Source: Myxococcus eversor
GTDB taxonomy: Bacteria; Myxococcota; Myxococcia; Myxococcales; Myxococcaceae
Assembly: GCF_010894455.1 (NCBI RefSeq)
Contig: NZ_JAAIXY010000028.1
Span: 86,802-150,801, forward strand
Reading direction: 5' to 3'
DNA length: 64,000 bases
Each line of letters starts with the position of its first letter. Position 1 is the first letter of the stretch. The notes beneath the pieces were generated by a model that saw only the letters and a list, made by a program, of their open reading frames with translations, ran no database searches and was not told the origin of the DNA. Shown piece by piece: positions 1 through 9,397 of this stretch. The position numbers and the translations under genes were made by a program.

Positions 1-259
1 CATACAGGCTGCGGCGCTGGACGAGCCGGCCGAGCCGGTCGAGCGGAATCTCGCTGAGGCAGACCGCGCGGTGCCGGTCCGCGACCTGGGGCTCCTTGCG
101 CGCGAGCCCAAAGCCCTGGGCACCCGGGATGAGCGTGCGCGTGCCCAGGATGTTCATCATGTTCTGGTAGGCGTCATGGAATGGCGGTCCGGGCTTCGTG
201 AAGTGCACCACGAAGTCAGACATGTCCCGCCACTGTGAATTCGCCTGATAGCCCAGCAT
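1..259 (-). CDS. Partial hypothetical protein, AbiGi-like (C-terminus outside window)
   Basis: The frame is open from an ATG at 259 to the window edge. It reads as soluble protein with VVHFTKPGP, a short helix NMMNIL and VCLSEIPLDRLGRLVQRR near the cut end. The pattern of a 'hFT' strand, a helix and a later 'hCFxEIPL' motif recalls proteins annotated as abortive-infection AbiGi-type or DUF2971-like, which is a resemblance from memory only. A second ATG at 223 is possible; I prefer 259 because the residues between (YQANSQWRDMSD) look coding. No strong ribosome binding site precedes either. The partner gene of an AbiG system, if any, would lie outside the window, so a defence role cannot be judged. 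Confidence 0.5.
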   Translation of the reverse strand, partial: MLGYQANSQWRDMSDFVVHFTKPGPPFHDAYQNMMNILGTRTLIPGAQGFGLARKEPQVADRHRAVCLSEIPLDRLGRLVQRRSLY

Positions 260-500
260 CGTCAGTCCGGAGCCAATGTCCCGGAGCGGGGAAGTCGATG
301 CAACCCGACTGCATTCGCACCTCCGTCGCCTGCCCGCCCTCCCGACGGCGGGGCCGGTGCTCGGTGATGGCTGGCGGGTGTCTGGGATGAGGCTGGCGAA
401 GCCATTCGAGCGCTGGCTCCACCAGGCTGGGGTGTTGATTGATGGGTGACATCGCAATCGTTCATCGAGCGGAGCGGACCTCCGCTCGGGGGAGCGAGCG

Positions 501-1418
501 ATGCGCCACGATGGGCGGTTGTCACCGGTCGAGCTGATGCGGCGTCTCACCCTGTCGCTGGAGCGCATCGCGGCGCATGGGCTCACGAGCGGGGCCATCC
601 AGGGTGCCTCGGAGGGACTCCAGGCGGAGCTGCCGGGGCTCGACGGGCAGCTGCGTGAGCTCGTCCAGGATGTCGTGGCCCTGCTTGCTCGCGAGGTCGA
701 GGAGGCCGCCGAGCGACCTCCCGGCACGTGGTCCCGCTCGCTCGCGGAGAGCGCGGTGAAGGGCGTGGTGGCGGAGCTGCGGCGCTCGATGCCGGGCGCG
801 GATGCGCTGTCCCATGAGCTGCTGGAGCGGGTGAACGGGTGGTTGGACCGCTCGGCGCGGGTGGCGGATCAACGTCAGCGGGAGCTTCGGCAGCCTGGCG
901 CGCGGGCTCGGACGCTGGCCACGGGGGCGGTGCGCGGCGCGGTGCTGGAGCTGGCGCACGAGATGCCCGTGCTGGCGCCCATCGCCTCGGAGGTGGCGTC
1001 CCAGGCGGGGCGTGGGCTCGTGGAGGGATTGGGCACGGCCCTGGATGCGCGCACCGAGCGCATCGACGAGGTGCTGGAGAGCGCTGGGCGGCGGTTCGTC
1101 CACGCCGTGGTGGAGCAGCTCGAGCTGGAGGTGAAGGCTCGCCGCGAAGGCTCCGAAGTGGACGTGGGCCTCGTCGTGGCGACGATGGCCGAGCGCACGG
1201 CGACAGCGACGGTGCGAGGTGCCTCCGAGGAGCTGCGGCGTCAGCTCCGTGCCACGCGGGACGAACTGGGAGGCCCTTCGCTGCGGGGTGCCAGCCGTGA
1301 GGTGACGCTGGGCGTGTTCTCCGCGTTGTCGGAGCGACTGAAGGTTCCGCTCGCCATCGCGGTGGGCGCGGGTGGGGCGCTCGTGCTCACCGCGTTCACC
1401 CTGGCCCGGCGACGCTGA
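501..1418 (+). CDS. Helical protein with C-terminal membrane anchor, unknown function
   Basis: This 305-residue protein is not one I recognise. It is almost entirely predicted helix, rich in Arg, Glu, Ala and Leu, with repeated amphipathic stretches of the type 'AxGAVRGAVLEL' and 'ATVRGASEELRRQL', which look like degenerate internal repeats. The last 25 residues hold one hydrophobic segment (LAIAVGAGGALVLTAFTLA) followed by RRR, so it is probably a tail-anchored inner-membrane protein with its body in the cytoplasm. A G-rich stretch (gggggag) precedes the ATG. The stop codon lies at the start of a short tandem repeat (1416-1455). Confidence 0.7.
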   Translation: MRHDGRLSPVELMRRLTLSLERIAAHGLTSGAIQGASEGLQAELPGLDGQLRELVQDVVALLAREVEEAAERPPGTWSRSLAESAVKGVVAELRRSMPGADALSHELLERVNGWLDRSARVADQRQRELRQPGARARTLATGAVRGAVLELAHEMPVLAPIASEVASQAGRGLVEGLGTALDARTERIDEVLESAGRRFVHAVVEQLELEVKARREGSEVDVGLVVATMAERTATATVRGASEELRRQLRATRDELGGPSLRGASREVTLGVFSALSERLKVPLAIAVGAGGALVLTAFTLARRR

Positions 1419-1480
1419 GCTGCGTCGCGCTGGGCTGAGCTGCGTCGTGCTGGGCTTGCGTCACGTTGGGTCGGGCTGTG
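1416..1480. repeat. Short degenerate tandem repeat at a stop codon
   Basis: Two 20-bp units that differ at one base (1416-1435 and 1436-1455, of the form TGAGCTGCGTCGCGCTGGGC) are followed by more degraded copies to about 1480. The first unit begins exactly at the TGA of the upstream gene. The interval 1419-1655 holds no gene I can support. Confidence 0.7.
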
Positions 1481-1655
1481 TCGCGCAGGGCAGCGCCTCG
1501 CTGCGTCGAGCTGAGCGGCGCGGCGCCGCGCTGCTCTCGTGGCTTGCCTTGCGTGCGCGGCAAGGGAGCCCGCGGCCCGCGAGCCGCTGCGCATCGTCTG
1601 TGAATGAGGCTAGGCTGACCGGAAGACACAGAGTCGTCCGGGGGTGGTCTCGCGC

Positions 1656-4607
1656 ATGTGGCGAAGGCTTGGAGTCGGCGGGGGCCTGTTGCTCCTGGGA
1701 GTCGTCCTGGCGTGGGTCGTGCTCGGTGGACCGTCGGGGGAGGGGCAAGAGCGCGGGAAGACCTCCGCTTTGGAACCTGACGCGGAAGGCCGGCGCTCGT
1801 CATGGGCCGCGCTGCTCGCCGCGCCCGTGTCCGCGCCCCGAGGCGGACAGGTCGTGCGAGGAGTCGTCATCGATATCGCGGGCCCGGTCGTGGGCGCGGT
1901 GGTGGTGGCGACCGAGGATACGCCTCGCAAGCCATTGAGTGCCCTGCCTTGCGACGATGACATGTCGTCGCTGAACGCGCGGTGCCCGGTGCGGGAGGTG
2001 TTGGACTGGTTGGACTCGGGCGAGGGCGCCATGCCTCCCCTGGCACGTACCGTGACGGACTCCGAGGGCCGCTTCACGCTGGCGGGCCTGGAGGTTGGAA
2101 GGTACGCGGTGTGGGCGGAGGGGCCGCGGAGCGTGGCGCTGCGCGAGGATGTCCCCGCTGGAACCGAGGACCTCGAGGTGTGGTTGGACGAGGGGCCCTC
2201 GCTCGCGGGCGAGGTGCGGGACGAGTATGCGCGGCCACTGGAGGGAGTCCGCGTCATCGCCCTCCTGGCGGCACACCGCCGCGCCTTCGAGGTGACCACG
2301 GCACGGGACGGACACTTCGAGTTCGGGGACCTGCCGGACCAGGATTACAGCGTCCTCTTCTCCAAGGAGGGACTGCTCCCGGTGCACGTGAAGCCGCGCG
2401 GCGCGGACCTGCTCGCCATGGACGTGACGATGTCGCGCGCACGCCTGCTCTCGGGCCGCGTGGTCCATGAGGACGCTCCTGCCCCGGGGGCGAAGGTGCG
2501 CTGCGAGGGCCCCGACTGGAGTCGCGAGGTCGTCGCGGATGGCGAGGGTCGCTTCACCTTCGAGGGCCTGCCCCCTGGGCGCTATTCGTTCTCCGCCAGC
2601 GACGGCGAAGCGGTGGCCGAGGAGAGCGTGGGCCTGGGGCCCAGCGGCGACTACCCCGAGGTCGTGCTGGCGCTTGGCAGTGACGTGCTCCTGGAGGGCG
2701 TGGTGCGAGACGCCCGGGGGGCGCCCATCGTCGGGGCGAGCGTCCTGGCCTGGAGGCTGGGCGTGCCCTACATCCCCAGGCAGAATCACGCGACGAGTGA
2801 CGCTCGCGGGGTCTTCTTGTTGGGACCGGTGTCGCGAGCCCTCTACTCCGTCAAGGTCGATGCCCCGGGGTTCCTGGTGCACGAGGCGCAGCTGCGGCTG
2901 GGCGCGGACGGCGCGCCGCTCGTCTTCGTGTTGCGCGACGCCTTCACGGTGGAAGGCACCGTGGTGGATGCCGAGGGTCATCCCCTGGAGGGAGCCCACC
3001 TCTCCGCGGTCTCCCCTTTGGACGAGCGTGGCCCGTTCGACGAGTCACTCAAGGGACGCGATGACCTGGTGGTGGAGAGCACCGCGACGACAGGGAAGGA
3101 GGGCGCGTTCGTGCTCTCCGCCGCCGAGGCCGGGGCGCGGGGCATCGTCGTCAGCCATGCGCTGTATCGGTCGACCTGGCTCTCCGTGACGTCGCCTCGA
3201 AAGGGGCTCCGGGTCGTGCTCTCGCCGGGCGCCACGGTGAGCGGCGAGGTGCTGTTCGAGACAGACTACCCGGTGCGGTCCGCCCACGTGACGCTGGTGT
3301 CGCGACTGCGCGAACCGGGGGACGCTCACGAGAAGACCGGGAGTACGGATGCGAAGGGACACTTCACGCTCCAGGGCGTCGCCGAGGGGCGGTATCGGCT
3401 CGTCGTCACGCCTCGGGAGCTGGCCTCGCGGCGTCAGTTGTCCAAGCTGCTGGAGGTGAAGGGGCTCGCACCCGTGCATGCGCGGCTCCAGTTCCTCGCC
3501 GGCCGCTCACTCGCGGGCGTCGTCGAGGATGGGGAGGGCAAGCCCCTCGCGGGTGTCTCGATTCGGGTCACTCCGGCCGTGGAGAACGTATCGGTGCGAG
3601 CGCGAGGCGCGGACTTCGTGATGCACCCGGGTGTGGCGACGGGCAGCTCCGATGAGGAGGGGCGCTTCGAGCTGAGCGACCTGGTGCCGGGGTCCTACTT
3701 GCTGGTGGCCTGGCTGAATGGCCATGTGCTGGAGGTGCCCCCCGCTTCGAAGGCCTCGAAGCCCCGGGGCTCGAGCCTGCCCTTCGTGCTGGTCGAGGCC
3801 GGAAGCGCTGAGCTGCGGCTGGTGATGCGCCGCGAAGTCGGCATCCGGGGGCGCCTGGTTCGGGAGGACGGCACCCCCGTCACCCGGTTCGAGGTGAACG
3901 GCGTCTCCACCACGAGCCCGCGAGGTGAATTCTTTCGAGGCCCCCATGGAACCAGGCCGCAGGAGTTCCGCTTCTCCGCGCCCGGCCTCGCGACCCTCTC
4001 CATGAGGGTGGACGCGGTGGAGGGACAAGCCCTGGACCTGGGCGCGGTGGTGCTCCGTCCGGGGCGCCAGGTCCGGGGGCGCGTGACGGACGCGGCGACC
4101 GGAAGGCCCGTGGTGGGGGCCCTGGTGGACGTGGGCGACGTCCCCACGGATGCGAACGGCTGGGCGGATGAGGCGATGCTCCACGAGGAGGATGGCGTGG
4201 TGAGGACGCGGCCGGACGGCACCTTCACCCTCCCTCATGTGCTGGAGCAGCCGTATGCGCTCGTCGTGTCGCATGAGGCGTATTCGCAGAAGCGCCTGTT
4301 GCTCGGTGCGAAGCAGGACGAGGTGGAGGTGGCGCTCGCGGTGGGGGCCCTGCTTCGCGGCACGGTGAGCGACCCGGCGGCGGACAACACCACGGTGATT
4401 CTCTCGGGCTCGGAGAATGGCTACGTGCGGGAGCTGTCGGTCATCTCCGGACAATTCGAGCAGCCAGGCGTCCCGCCGGGTCCCTATCTGGTGGCGGTCC
4501 GGAGAGACAACACCGAGGACAGCGACACCCCACCTCCGGTGTTCCTGCCCCGGCGCGTCCAGGTCCCCGCCTCCGGCACGGTGACGGTGGACTTCGTGCC
4601 GCAGTAG
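1656..4607 (+). CDS. Carboxypeptidase-regulatory-like multi-domain surface protein, C-terminally truncated
   Basis: This 983-residue protein has an N-terminal membrane segment (LLLLGVVLAWVVLGG), then about nine to ten repeats of the carboxypeptidase regulatory-like beta-sandwich. Each repeat carries 'G.V.D..G.P..GA.V' and later 'T..DG.F.L..L..G.Y.L', for example around residues 55-150, 165-240 and 245-325. The family is abundant in myxobacteria as extracytoplasmic proteins with adhesive or scaffold roles; there is no catalytic domain. I chose ATG 1656, which leads straight into the signal anchor; an in-frame GTG at 1644 is an alternative. The TAG at 4605 looks premature because recognisable family sequence continues in the same frame directly after it. 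Confidence 0.85.
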   Translation: MWRRLGVGGGLLLLGVVLAWVVLGGPSGEGQERGKTSALEPDAEGRRSSWAALLAAPVSAPRGGQVVRGVVIDIAGPVVGAVVVATEDTPRKPLSALPCDDDMSSLNARCPVREVLDWLDSGEGAMPPLARTVTDSEGRFTLAGLEVGRYAVWAEGPRSVALREDVPAGTEDLEVWLDEGPSLAGEVRDEYARPLEGVRVIALLAAHRRAFEVTTARDGHFEFGDLPDQDYSVLFSKEGLLPVHVKPRGADLLAMDVTMSRARLLSGRVVHEDAPAPGAKVRCEGPDWSREVVADGEGRFTFEGLPPGRYSFSASDGEAVAEESVGLGPSGDYPEVVLALGSDVLLEGVVRDARGAPIVGASVLAWRLGVPYIPRQNHATSDARGVFLLGPVSRALYSVKVDAPGFLVHEAQLRLGADGAPLVFVLRDAFTVEGTVVDAEGHPLEGAHLSAVSPLDERGPFDESLKGRDDLVVESTATTGKEGAFVLSAAEAGARGIVVSHALYRSTWLSVTSPRKGLRVVLSPGATVSGEVLFETDYPVRSAHVTLVSRLREPGDAHEKTGSTDAKGHFTLQGVAEGRYRLVVTPRELASRRQLSKLLEVKGLAPVHARLQFLAGRSLAGVVEDGEGKPLAGVSIRVTPAVENVSVRARGADFVMHPGVATGSSDEEGRFELSDLVPGSYLLVAWLNGHVLEVPPASKASKPRGSSLPFVLVEAGSAELRLVMRREVGIRGRLVREDGTPVTRFEVNGVSTTSPRGEFFRGPHGTRPQEFRFSAPGLATLSMRVDAVEGQALDLGAVVLRPGRQVRGRVTDAATGRPVVGALVDVGDVPTDANGWADEAMLHEEDGVVRTRPDGTFTLPHVLEQPYALVVSHEAYSQKRLLLGAKQDEVEVALAVGALLRGTVSDPAADNTTVILSGSENGYVRELSVISGQFEQPGVPPGPYLVAVRRDNTEDSDTPPPVFLPRRVQVPASGTVTVDFVPQ

Positions 4608-4942
4608 GACGGGGCGACGCTCCACCTGCGCGTCGCGGACGCGAGCGAGCACTCCGTGGTCATCCTCGCGCAAGGGACGGTGCCCGCGCCGAGCACCCGG
4701 GCGGACCTGGAGCAGCTCCAGTCCCTCAAACCGCGTGAGCTGGGGCGGGGAGGGGCTGGACGTTCCGCTCGCAGCCGGAGGGGACCTATACGGCCTTCGT
4801 CTTTCGACGCGGTGAGCCGCATCCCTTCAGTTGTGTGCGAGAGGAGTTGATGCTGCCGGGCACGGGTGAGGTGACGCGGGAGCTGACGCCTTCGTGGATG
4901 CCGCTGCCTGCGATGTCGTTGTCGAGCATGGAGTGGTACTGA
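4608..4942 (+). pseudogene. Decayed C-terminal part of the preceding gene
   Basis: After the TAG at 4605-4607 the same frame continues with protein-like sequence (GATLHLRVADASEHSVV, then LAQGTVPAPSTRADLEQLQ) to about 4740. The reading then continues in the next frame with WTFRSQPEGTYTAFVFRRG and later LPGTGEVTRELTPSWMPLP, ending at a TGA at 4940. One nonsense codon plus one frameshift therefore separate an intact-looking tail of roughly 105 residues from its gene. Codon bias in both segments matches real coding DNA. The alternative, a separate fused relic of a paralogue, is less likely because the frame is shared across the stop. Confidence 0.65.
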
Positions 4943-4993
4943 TGGCGCCAGGCCCCTTCGCGGCGGAGTTCCTGGCGACTACGATTGGGTGCC

Positions 4994-5398
4994 ATGTCCC
5001 GCCTCCGTCCACTGTCTCTCGTGGCCCTGCTCACGCTGGCCTTCGCACCGTTGGCGCTCGCCGCTGCTGGCACCCCCCAGCTCCAGGCCTTCTTCCAGCC
5101 CGAGCTGACCCAGGCCAGCTATCAGCAGAAGGCCTATGCCCAGGTCGCCGGCAAGTGGAAGCAGCCGGCGCGCAAGGGATTGCCGGCGGTGGGCCGCAGG
5201 ACGGTGGTCCAGGCTGTGATTGGCCGCGATGGCAAGCTCGTCACCGCGGTGGTCTCCCAGGAGTCGGGCTCCAAGGTCTGGGATGACGCCGCGCTGGCCG
5301 CCGTGAAGAAGGCCGCGCCGTTCGCCCCGCTGCCCAAGGACTACGCGCTGGCCACGCTCGATGCGCACTTCCATGTCGCGTGGGTCGCCGCTCCGTGA
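4994..5398 (+). CDS. Secreted TonB C-terminal-domain protein
   Basis: This 134-residue protein has a clear signal peptide (LSLVALLTLAFAPLALAAA), a short linker and a TonB C-terminal-like fold over about residues 50-130. The family pattern is visible: VVQAVIGRDGKLVTAVV, ESGSKVWDDAALAAVKKA and then APFAPLP. TonB C-terminal domains bind outer-membrane or periplasmic partners. Here there is no N-terminal anchor or proline-rich spacer, so this is a stand-alone periplasmic version and not a complete energy transducer. ATG 4994 is chosen over an upstream in-frame TTG at 4985 because the signal peptide starts there. The next gene begins 36 bp downstream on the same strand. Confidence 0.75.
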   Translation: MSRLRPLSLVALLTLAFAPLALAAAGTPQLQAFFQPELTQASYQQKAYAQVAGKWKQPARKGLPAVGRRTVVQAVIGRDGKLVTAVVSQESGSKVWDDAALAAVKKAAPFAPLPKDYALATLDAHFHVAWVAAP

Positions 5399-5433
5399 AT
5401 GTCCTCGCGCGCTCGTCCGTCCCGGCCCCATCG

Positions 5434-8400
5434 ATGACATTCCGGTCCCACTGCCTCGCGCCCCTGCTGCTGCTCGCGCTCGCCCTGGTGGCCCCACCCG
5501 TCGAGGCGGCGCGCAGGCCTCGAAGCGTCCAGAGCGCGACGAGCGTCGTCGGCCTCTGGTCCGAGTCGCAGCACGTCTATGTGAAGGGGGACGTCGGCGT
5601 CTCCTCGGGGCAACTCGCGGACCTGGAGGTGTGGCTCACGAAGAACGCGCCTCACTGGACGGTGGTGTTCCTGGAGAACGCGGAAGGTGAGCGCTTCGTC
5701 GACGCGGAGGGCACGCGCTTCACGGGCATCGACGCCGCGTTGCATGCCCTGGGAAAGGGGCTGTCCAATCGCACGGGCTTCGGCGAGTTGAAGCACCCGA
5801 GGACGCGGGAGCCGGACGGCGCCGTGTTCCTTCTGTCCCTGGCGGAGAGGAACCTGTCGTACTTCGGCTCGGAGGCGCAGGACCGGCGCAAGGCGGGAGA
5901 CGCCCAGTGGAAGGGTGACCTGGATGCAGCGGCCATCGAGGCCATGCGCAATGGCGGGCGCATCATCGACGCGGCGAAGAACACCGTGACGCTCGTCGAT
6001 TCGCGGGTGGCCGCCGCCGTCGACCAGGAGGAGGCTGAGCGCGCCCGACTCATCGAGGCCCTGCGCGGCCGGCTCATCGCGATGCAGACGGAGCTGCCGC
6101 GTCTCTCCGAGCAGCGGCTCGCGGCCTTCGGGACGGTGTTGCCCCCGGGACTTCCGCGCGCGGCCGTGGACCTCGCGGGCGTGGCGCCTCAGATCGCCAA
6201 GGCCCTGGCGCTGCTGACGCCTCCGGAGAAGGCCGACCTCGCGAAGGCGACGGCGGTGCATGACGGCGTGCGGGCGAGCCTCGACGGGCTGCGCTCGGCG
6301 ATGGAGGAGCACCGGACCGCGTCCGAGCGACTGAAGGCGCTGGAGGCCGCGCGGGTGACGCTGGCCGCGAATCCACTGGCCGCGTTCGCTTCCGAGGGGC
6401 TCTCGGAGCTGCGCGTCGTGACGGAGACGGCGAGCGGCGCGGTGCGTGACATGACGCCTGCTCACGGTGCCGCGCTCACCACGGCCGAGGCGGTGCGCGC
6501 GAAGGTCACCGAGACGCTGGAGGCGGCGGGGCGGGATGGCCAGCGACTCAGTGCACTGGCGAAGCTGTTGGATGACCTGGCGGCGAGGCCCGAGGTGGAG
6601 GTCTTCCAGGTGTCGCTCGACGAGGCCCGAGTGGCGTGGGGAAAGGCTCGCGAGGCATTCGTGGCGAGGGTTGGCACCTACGGCGTGCTGCTCCGGGCGA
6701 GCGAGGAGTCCTACCAGCGCGCTGTCGTGGCGGCGGACGAAGCGGAGCTGGCGCGGAGGATGCGCACTGGCGGCGGGACGGCGGGTGGCGCGGGCCTGCT
6801 CATCGCGGGCCTGCTGGCGCGTCGTCGGCGCAACGCGAGCCGGCTCAAGGCCACCGAGCTGCATGGCCGCTGGCGCACGGCCATCGACGAGAAGACGCAT
6901 GCGCTCTTCGGGCTCCTGGAGCGCACGCACCTGTGCGCCGGCGAGTCCCGCGACGACATCGCGAGGCGCTTCGAGGGCCTCACCCGGGAGCGGGGGCAAC
7001 AGCTCGCCTCCGACGTGGACGAGCTGTTCCTCCTCGCCACCGCCGCCGCGCGCGTGCTGCATCGGGCCGAGGACCTGCTCACCGGCTCCGGGATGACGAA
7101 CGCGCTGGGGGCCCACCTGGGGACGGCTCGCTACGAGCAGGTCACCCGCCTGCTGCGCGACGAGCCCATCGTCTTCCACCCCGACGAGGGCGTGGAGGGC
7201 GTGCTGCGCGGGCCGCGCACCGAGGCGCAGCGGCTCATCGGCGACCTGAAGAGCTATCAGCCCTTCTCGCTCTCCTTCGAGGCCTTGCTGGAGGCGTTCA
7301 ACACCCACGCCGAGCGGGCCCTGGTGCTGCTGGGCTCCCTGGAGACGGCTTCATTTACTTCGGTGGAGGCGTTGACCGCGCTGAAGGACTTCATCGCCGA
7401 GCTGCGGGAGGTCCCTCCCGGGGACGCGGTGCTGCGCGTGAAGGAGGTCACCGGTCAGGTCGTGCCGTGCCTGGATGCGCTCGTGAAGCAGGCCCGGCCC
7501 CTGTTGAAGGCGGACCCGCTCGCCGCGCTGGAGGGGCCGCTCGCGGAGGGCGGACGGCGGATGGCGGAGGCTCGGGCGCTCATGACGGTGCTGACCATGG
7601 CCGAGCGCGAGGTGCTCCCCGTGGTTTCGCGAGCGGGACGGGCGCTCGTGGACGCGGGCCTGTCGCGTCGGTGGTTGGATGACGCCGTCGCCGCGTTGGG
7701 ACACACGGCGGAGGAGACGGCCAAGGCGCTGGTGGACCGGCCGGCGAAGGACGCCGTGGAGGCGCTGGCTCAATCCTTCACGGCCCTGGCCACGCGAGCG
7801 AGCGAAGCGGACGAACTGGTGGCGCTCGCGGCCCGGGCCCGGGATGCCCTGGCGCGCGTGGAGCGGGAGACGGCCACGGCCCGCGAAGAGCTGGGGACGT
7901 CGATGGACAAGCCCGCCTCGGCGATGCTGCGTGAGAAGGACGCCGACCCGTCGGACCGGCACGCCTCGGGTGTGGGCTCGCTGCGCGAGGCGCGCGAGGC
8001 GCTCGGGGACGGGAAGCTGGATGCCGCGCTCGCGGGACTCACGGCCTCGCTGACGCGCGTGGGCGAGGTGGAGGCGCTCCTCGCTGACAGTCGCGAGGCA
8101 TCGAGGACCTTCGCCGCGCGTCGTGACGCGTGTCGCGAGGAGGCCCGTCGGCTCGAGGCTCGCGTGGTGGACGGCACCGTGCTGCTGGAGACCTTGATAG
8201 CTCGCTATCGCCCCTCCGCGCTGCGCCTGCGGCCAGAGGACCCGGTGCATCCGGAGGCCAATGGCACGGTGCGGGACAACGCCTCCGAGGTCGCACGGCA
8301 TCTCGGCGACGCGGCGACGCGCCTGACGGAGGCGGACCTGGCCCATGCGGAGGCCCGGTTGCTGGCCTCCGTCGCGCTGCTGTCGGAGGTGGAGGCGCGG

Positions 8401-9360
8401 CACGCCCAGGCCCACGCCCGGCTCGACGAGGTCGACGAGAAGTCGCGGCGGCTCCAGTCCATCGAGGAGGGCAACGCCAGGACGCTCCTGCTCGCCGAGG
8501 GGCTGAGCCGCGCGTGTGACGCCGACGCGTCGGACGCGCGCACGATGCAGCCCACGCACAGGGCCCGTGACGCCGCCCGACAGGTCCTCCTGGCGGCGGT
8601 GACGGCGGCGGAGTCACGGCCCGCGGACCCCTTCGACGCCGCCGAGCGGCTCGCCTCCGCCTGTCTGTCGATGGAGCAGGTGCGGCAGGCCGCCGCGTCT
8701 GACCGGGCCCACCATGCCCAGGCGGAGGAGAGCCTGGCCTCGGCCGACCGCGCCGTGTCCTCCGCGGACCGTTGGATTCGCCAGGCCGCCACCGACGGCA
8801 TCGGCGACAGCCGCGCGACGACGGCGGCCATCAGCGGCCTGGCCACCCTGCGACACGAGCTCGACTCGACGAAGCGGGCCTTCGCGACGCCCCATGGAGA
8901 CTGGGTGGCCTTCGACAGGGTGGCGGACCGCATCGCCTCCGAGGCCGCGCGCAAGACGGCGGACTTGCGGGGCGAGCTTCGCGCCGCGGAGGAGGCCTCC
9001 GACGCCATCCGGTCCGCCGCCAGCATGGTGCAGTCCGCCGCGACGTGGATGGGCAGGGCGGGGGGCTCCCAGCTCGACTCCGCGCGCCGCTCGCTCGACA
9101 AGGGGCTCTACGCGGAGGCCCTGCGGTCCGCGGACGCGGCGACTCGCGAGGCTCGCGACGCCATCGAAGAGGCCGAGCGCGAGGAGGAGCGCCGTCGCGA
9201 CGAGGCCCGTGAGCGGGAGCAGGCCCGCGCGGCTGCCTCCTTCTCCAGCTCCTCTTCTTCCAGCTCCTCTTCCTCGAGCAGCGGGTCCGGCTTCTCCAGC
9301 TCTTCCTACGGCAGCGGTTCTTCGGGGAGCGGTTCGGGCTTCGGCAGTTCGAGTTGGTAA
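5434..9360 (+). CDS. Very large secreted helical protein with TPM-like head and Ser/Gly tail
   Basis: This 1,308-residue protein has a signal peptide (LLLLALALVAPPVEA) and an alpha/beta region at about residues 30-180 that resembles a TPM-type domain. A weak hydrophobic stretch followed by arginines (GLLIAGLLARRRR) sits near residue 460. About 800 residues of charged heptad-like helix follow, and the protein ends in a tail of serine runs and GSG repeats finishing in SSSW. Serine- or glycine-rich tails ending in W are common in TPM (YgcG-like) proteins, which supports that reading. A membrane-anchored periplasmic or cytoplasmic coiled-coil scaffold is plausible. I chose ATG 5434 at the signal peptide; the frame is open back to a GTG at 5380 inside the preceding gene. 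Function unknown. Confidence 0.7.
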   Translation: MTFRSHCLAPLLLLALALVAPPVEAARRPRSVQSATSVVGLWSESQHVYVKGDVGVSSGQLADLEVWLTKNAPHWTVVFLENAEGERFVDAEGTRFTGIDAALHALGKGLSNRTGFGELKHPRTREPDGAVFLLSLAERNLSYFGSEAQDRRKAGDAQWKGDLDAAAIEAMRNGGRIIDAAKNTVTLVDSRVAAAVDQEEAERARLIEALRGRLIAMQTELPRLSEQRLAAFGTVLPPGLPRAAVDLAGVAPQIAKALALLTPPEKADLAKATAVHDGVRASLDGLRSAMEEHRTASERLKALEAARVTLAANPLAAFASEGLSELRVVTETASGAVRDMTPAHGAALTTAEAVRAKVTETLEAAGRDGQRLSALAKLLDDLAARPEVEVFQVSLDEARVAWGKAREAFVARVGTYGVLLRASEESYQRAVVAADEAELARRMRTGGGTAGGAGLLIAGLLARRRRNASRLKATELHGRWRTAIDEKTHALFGLLERTHLCAGESRDDIARRFEGLTRERGQQLASDVDELFLLATAAARVLHRAEDLLTGSGMTNALGAHLGTARYEQVTRLLRDEPIVFHPDEGVEGVLRGPRTEAQRLIGDLKSYQPFSLSFEALLEAFNTHAERALVLLGSLETASFTSVEALTALKDFIAELREVPPGDAVLRVKEVTGQVVPCLDALVKQARPLLKADPLAALEGPLAEGGRRMAEARALMTVLTMAEREVLPVVSRAGRALVDAGLSRRWLDDAVAALGHTAEETAKALVDRPAKDAVEALAQSFTALATRASEADELVALAARARDALARVERETATAREELGTSMDKPASAMLREKDADPSDRHASGVGSLREAREALGDGKLDAALAGLTASLTRVGEVEALLADSREASRTFAARRDACREEARRLEARVVDGTVLLETLIARYRPSALRLRPEDPVHPEANGTVRDNASEVARHLGDAATRLTEADLAHAEARLLASVALLSEVEARHAQAHARLDEVDEKSRRLQSIEEGNARTLLLAEGLSRACDADASDARTMQPTHRARDAARQVLLAAVTAAESRPADPFDAAERLASACLSMEQVRQAAASDRAHHAQAEESLASADRAVSSADRWIRQAATDGIGDSRATTAAISGLATLRHELDSTKRAFATPHGDWVAFDRVADRIASEAARKTADLRGELRAAEEASDAIRSAASMVQSAATWMGRAGGSQLDSARRSLDKGLYAEALRSADAATREARDAIEEAEREEERRRDEAREREQARAAASFSSSSSSSSSSSSSGSGFSSSSYGSGSSGSGSGFGSSSW

Positions 9361-9397
9361 TCGCGGGCAGGCGCACGGACGGTTATGGTGCGCCCCC

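Noticed and set aside
5341..7308. Long minus-strand open frame opposite the large secreted protein
   Set aside because: It has no recognisable motifs, is Arg/Gln/His-rich and is antisense to a gene with a signal peptide and consistent codon bias.
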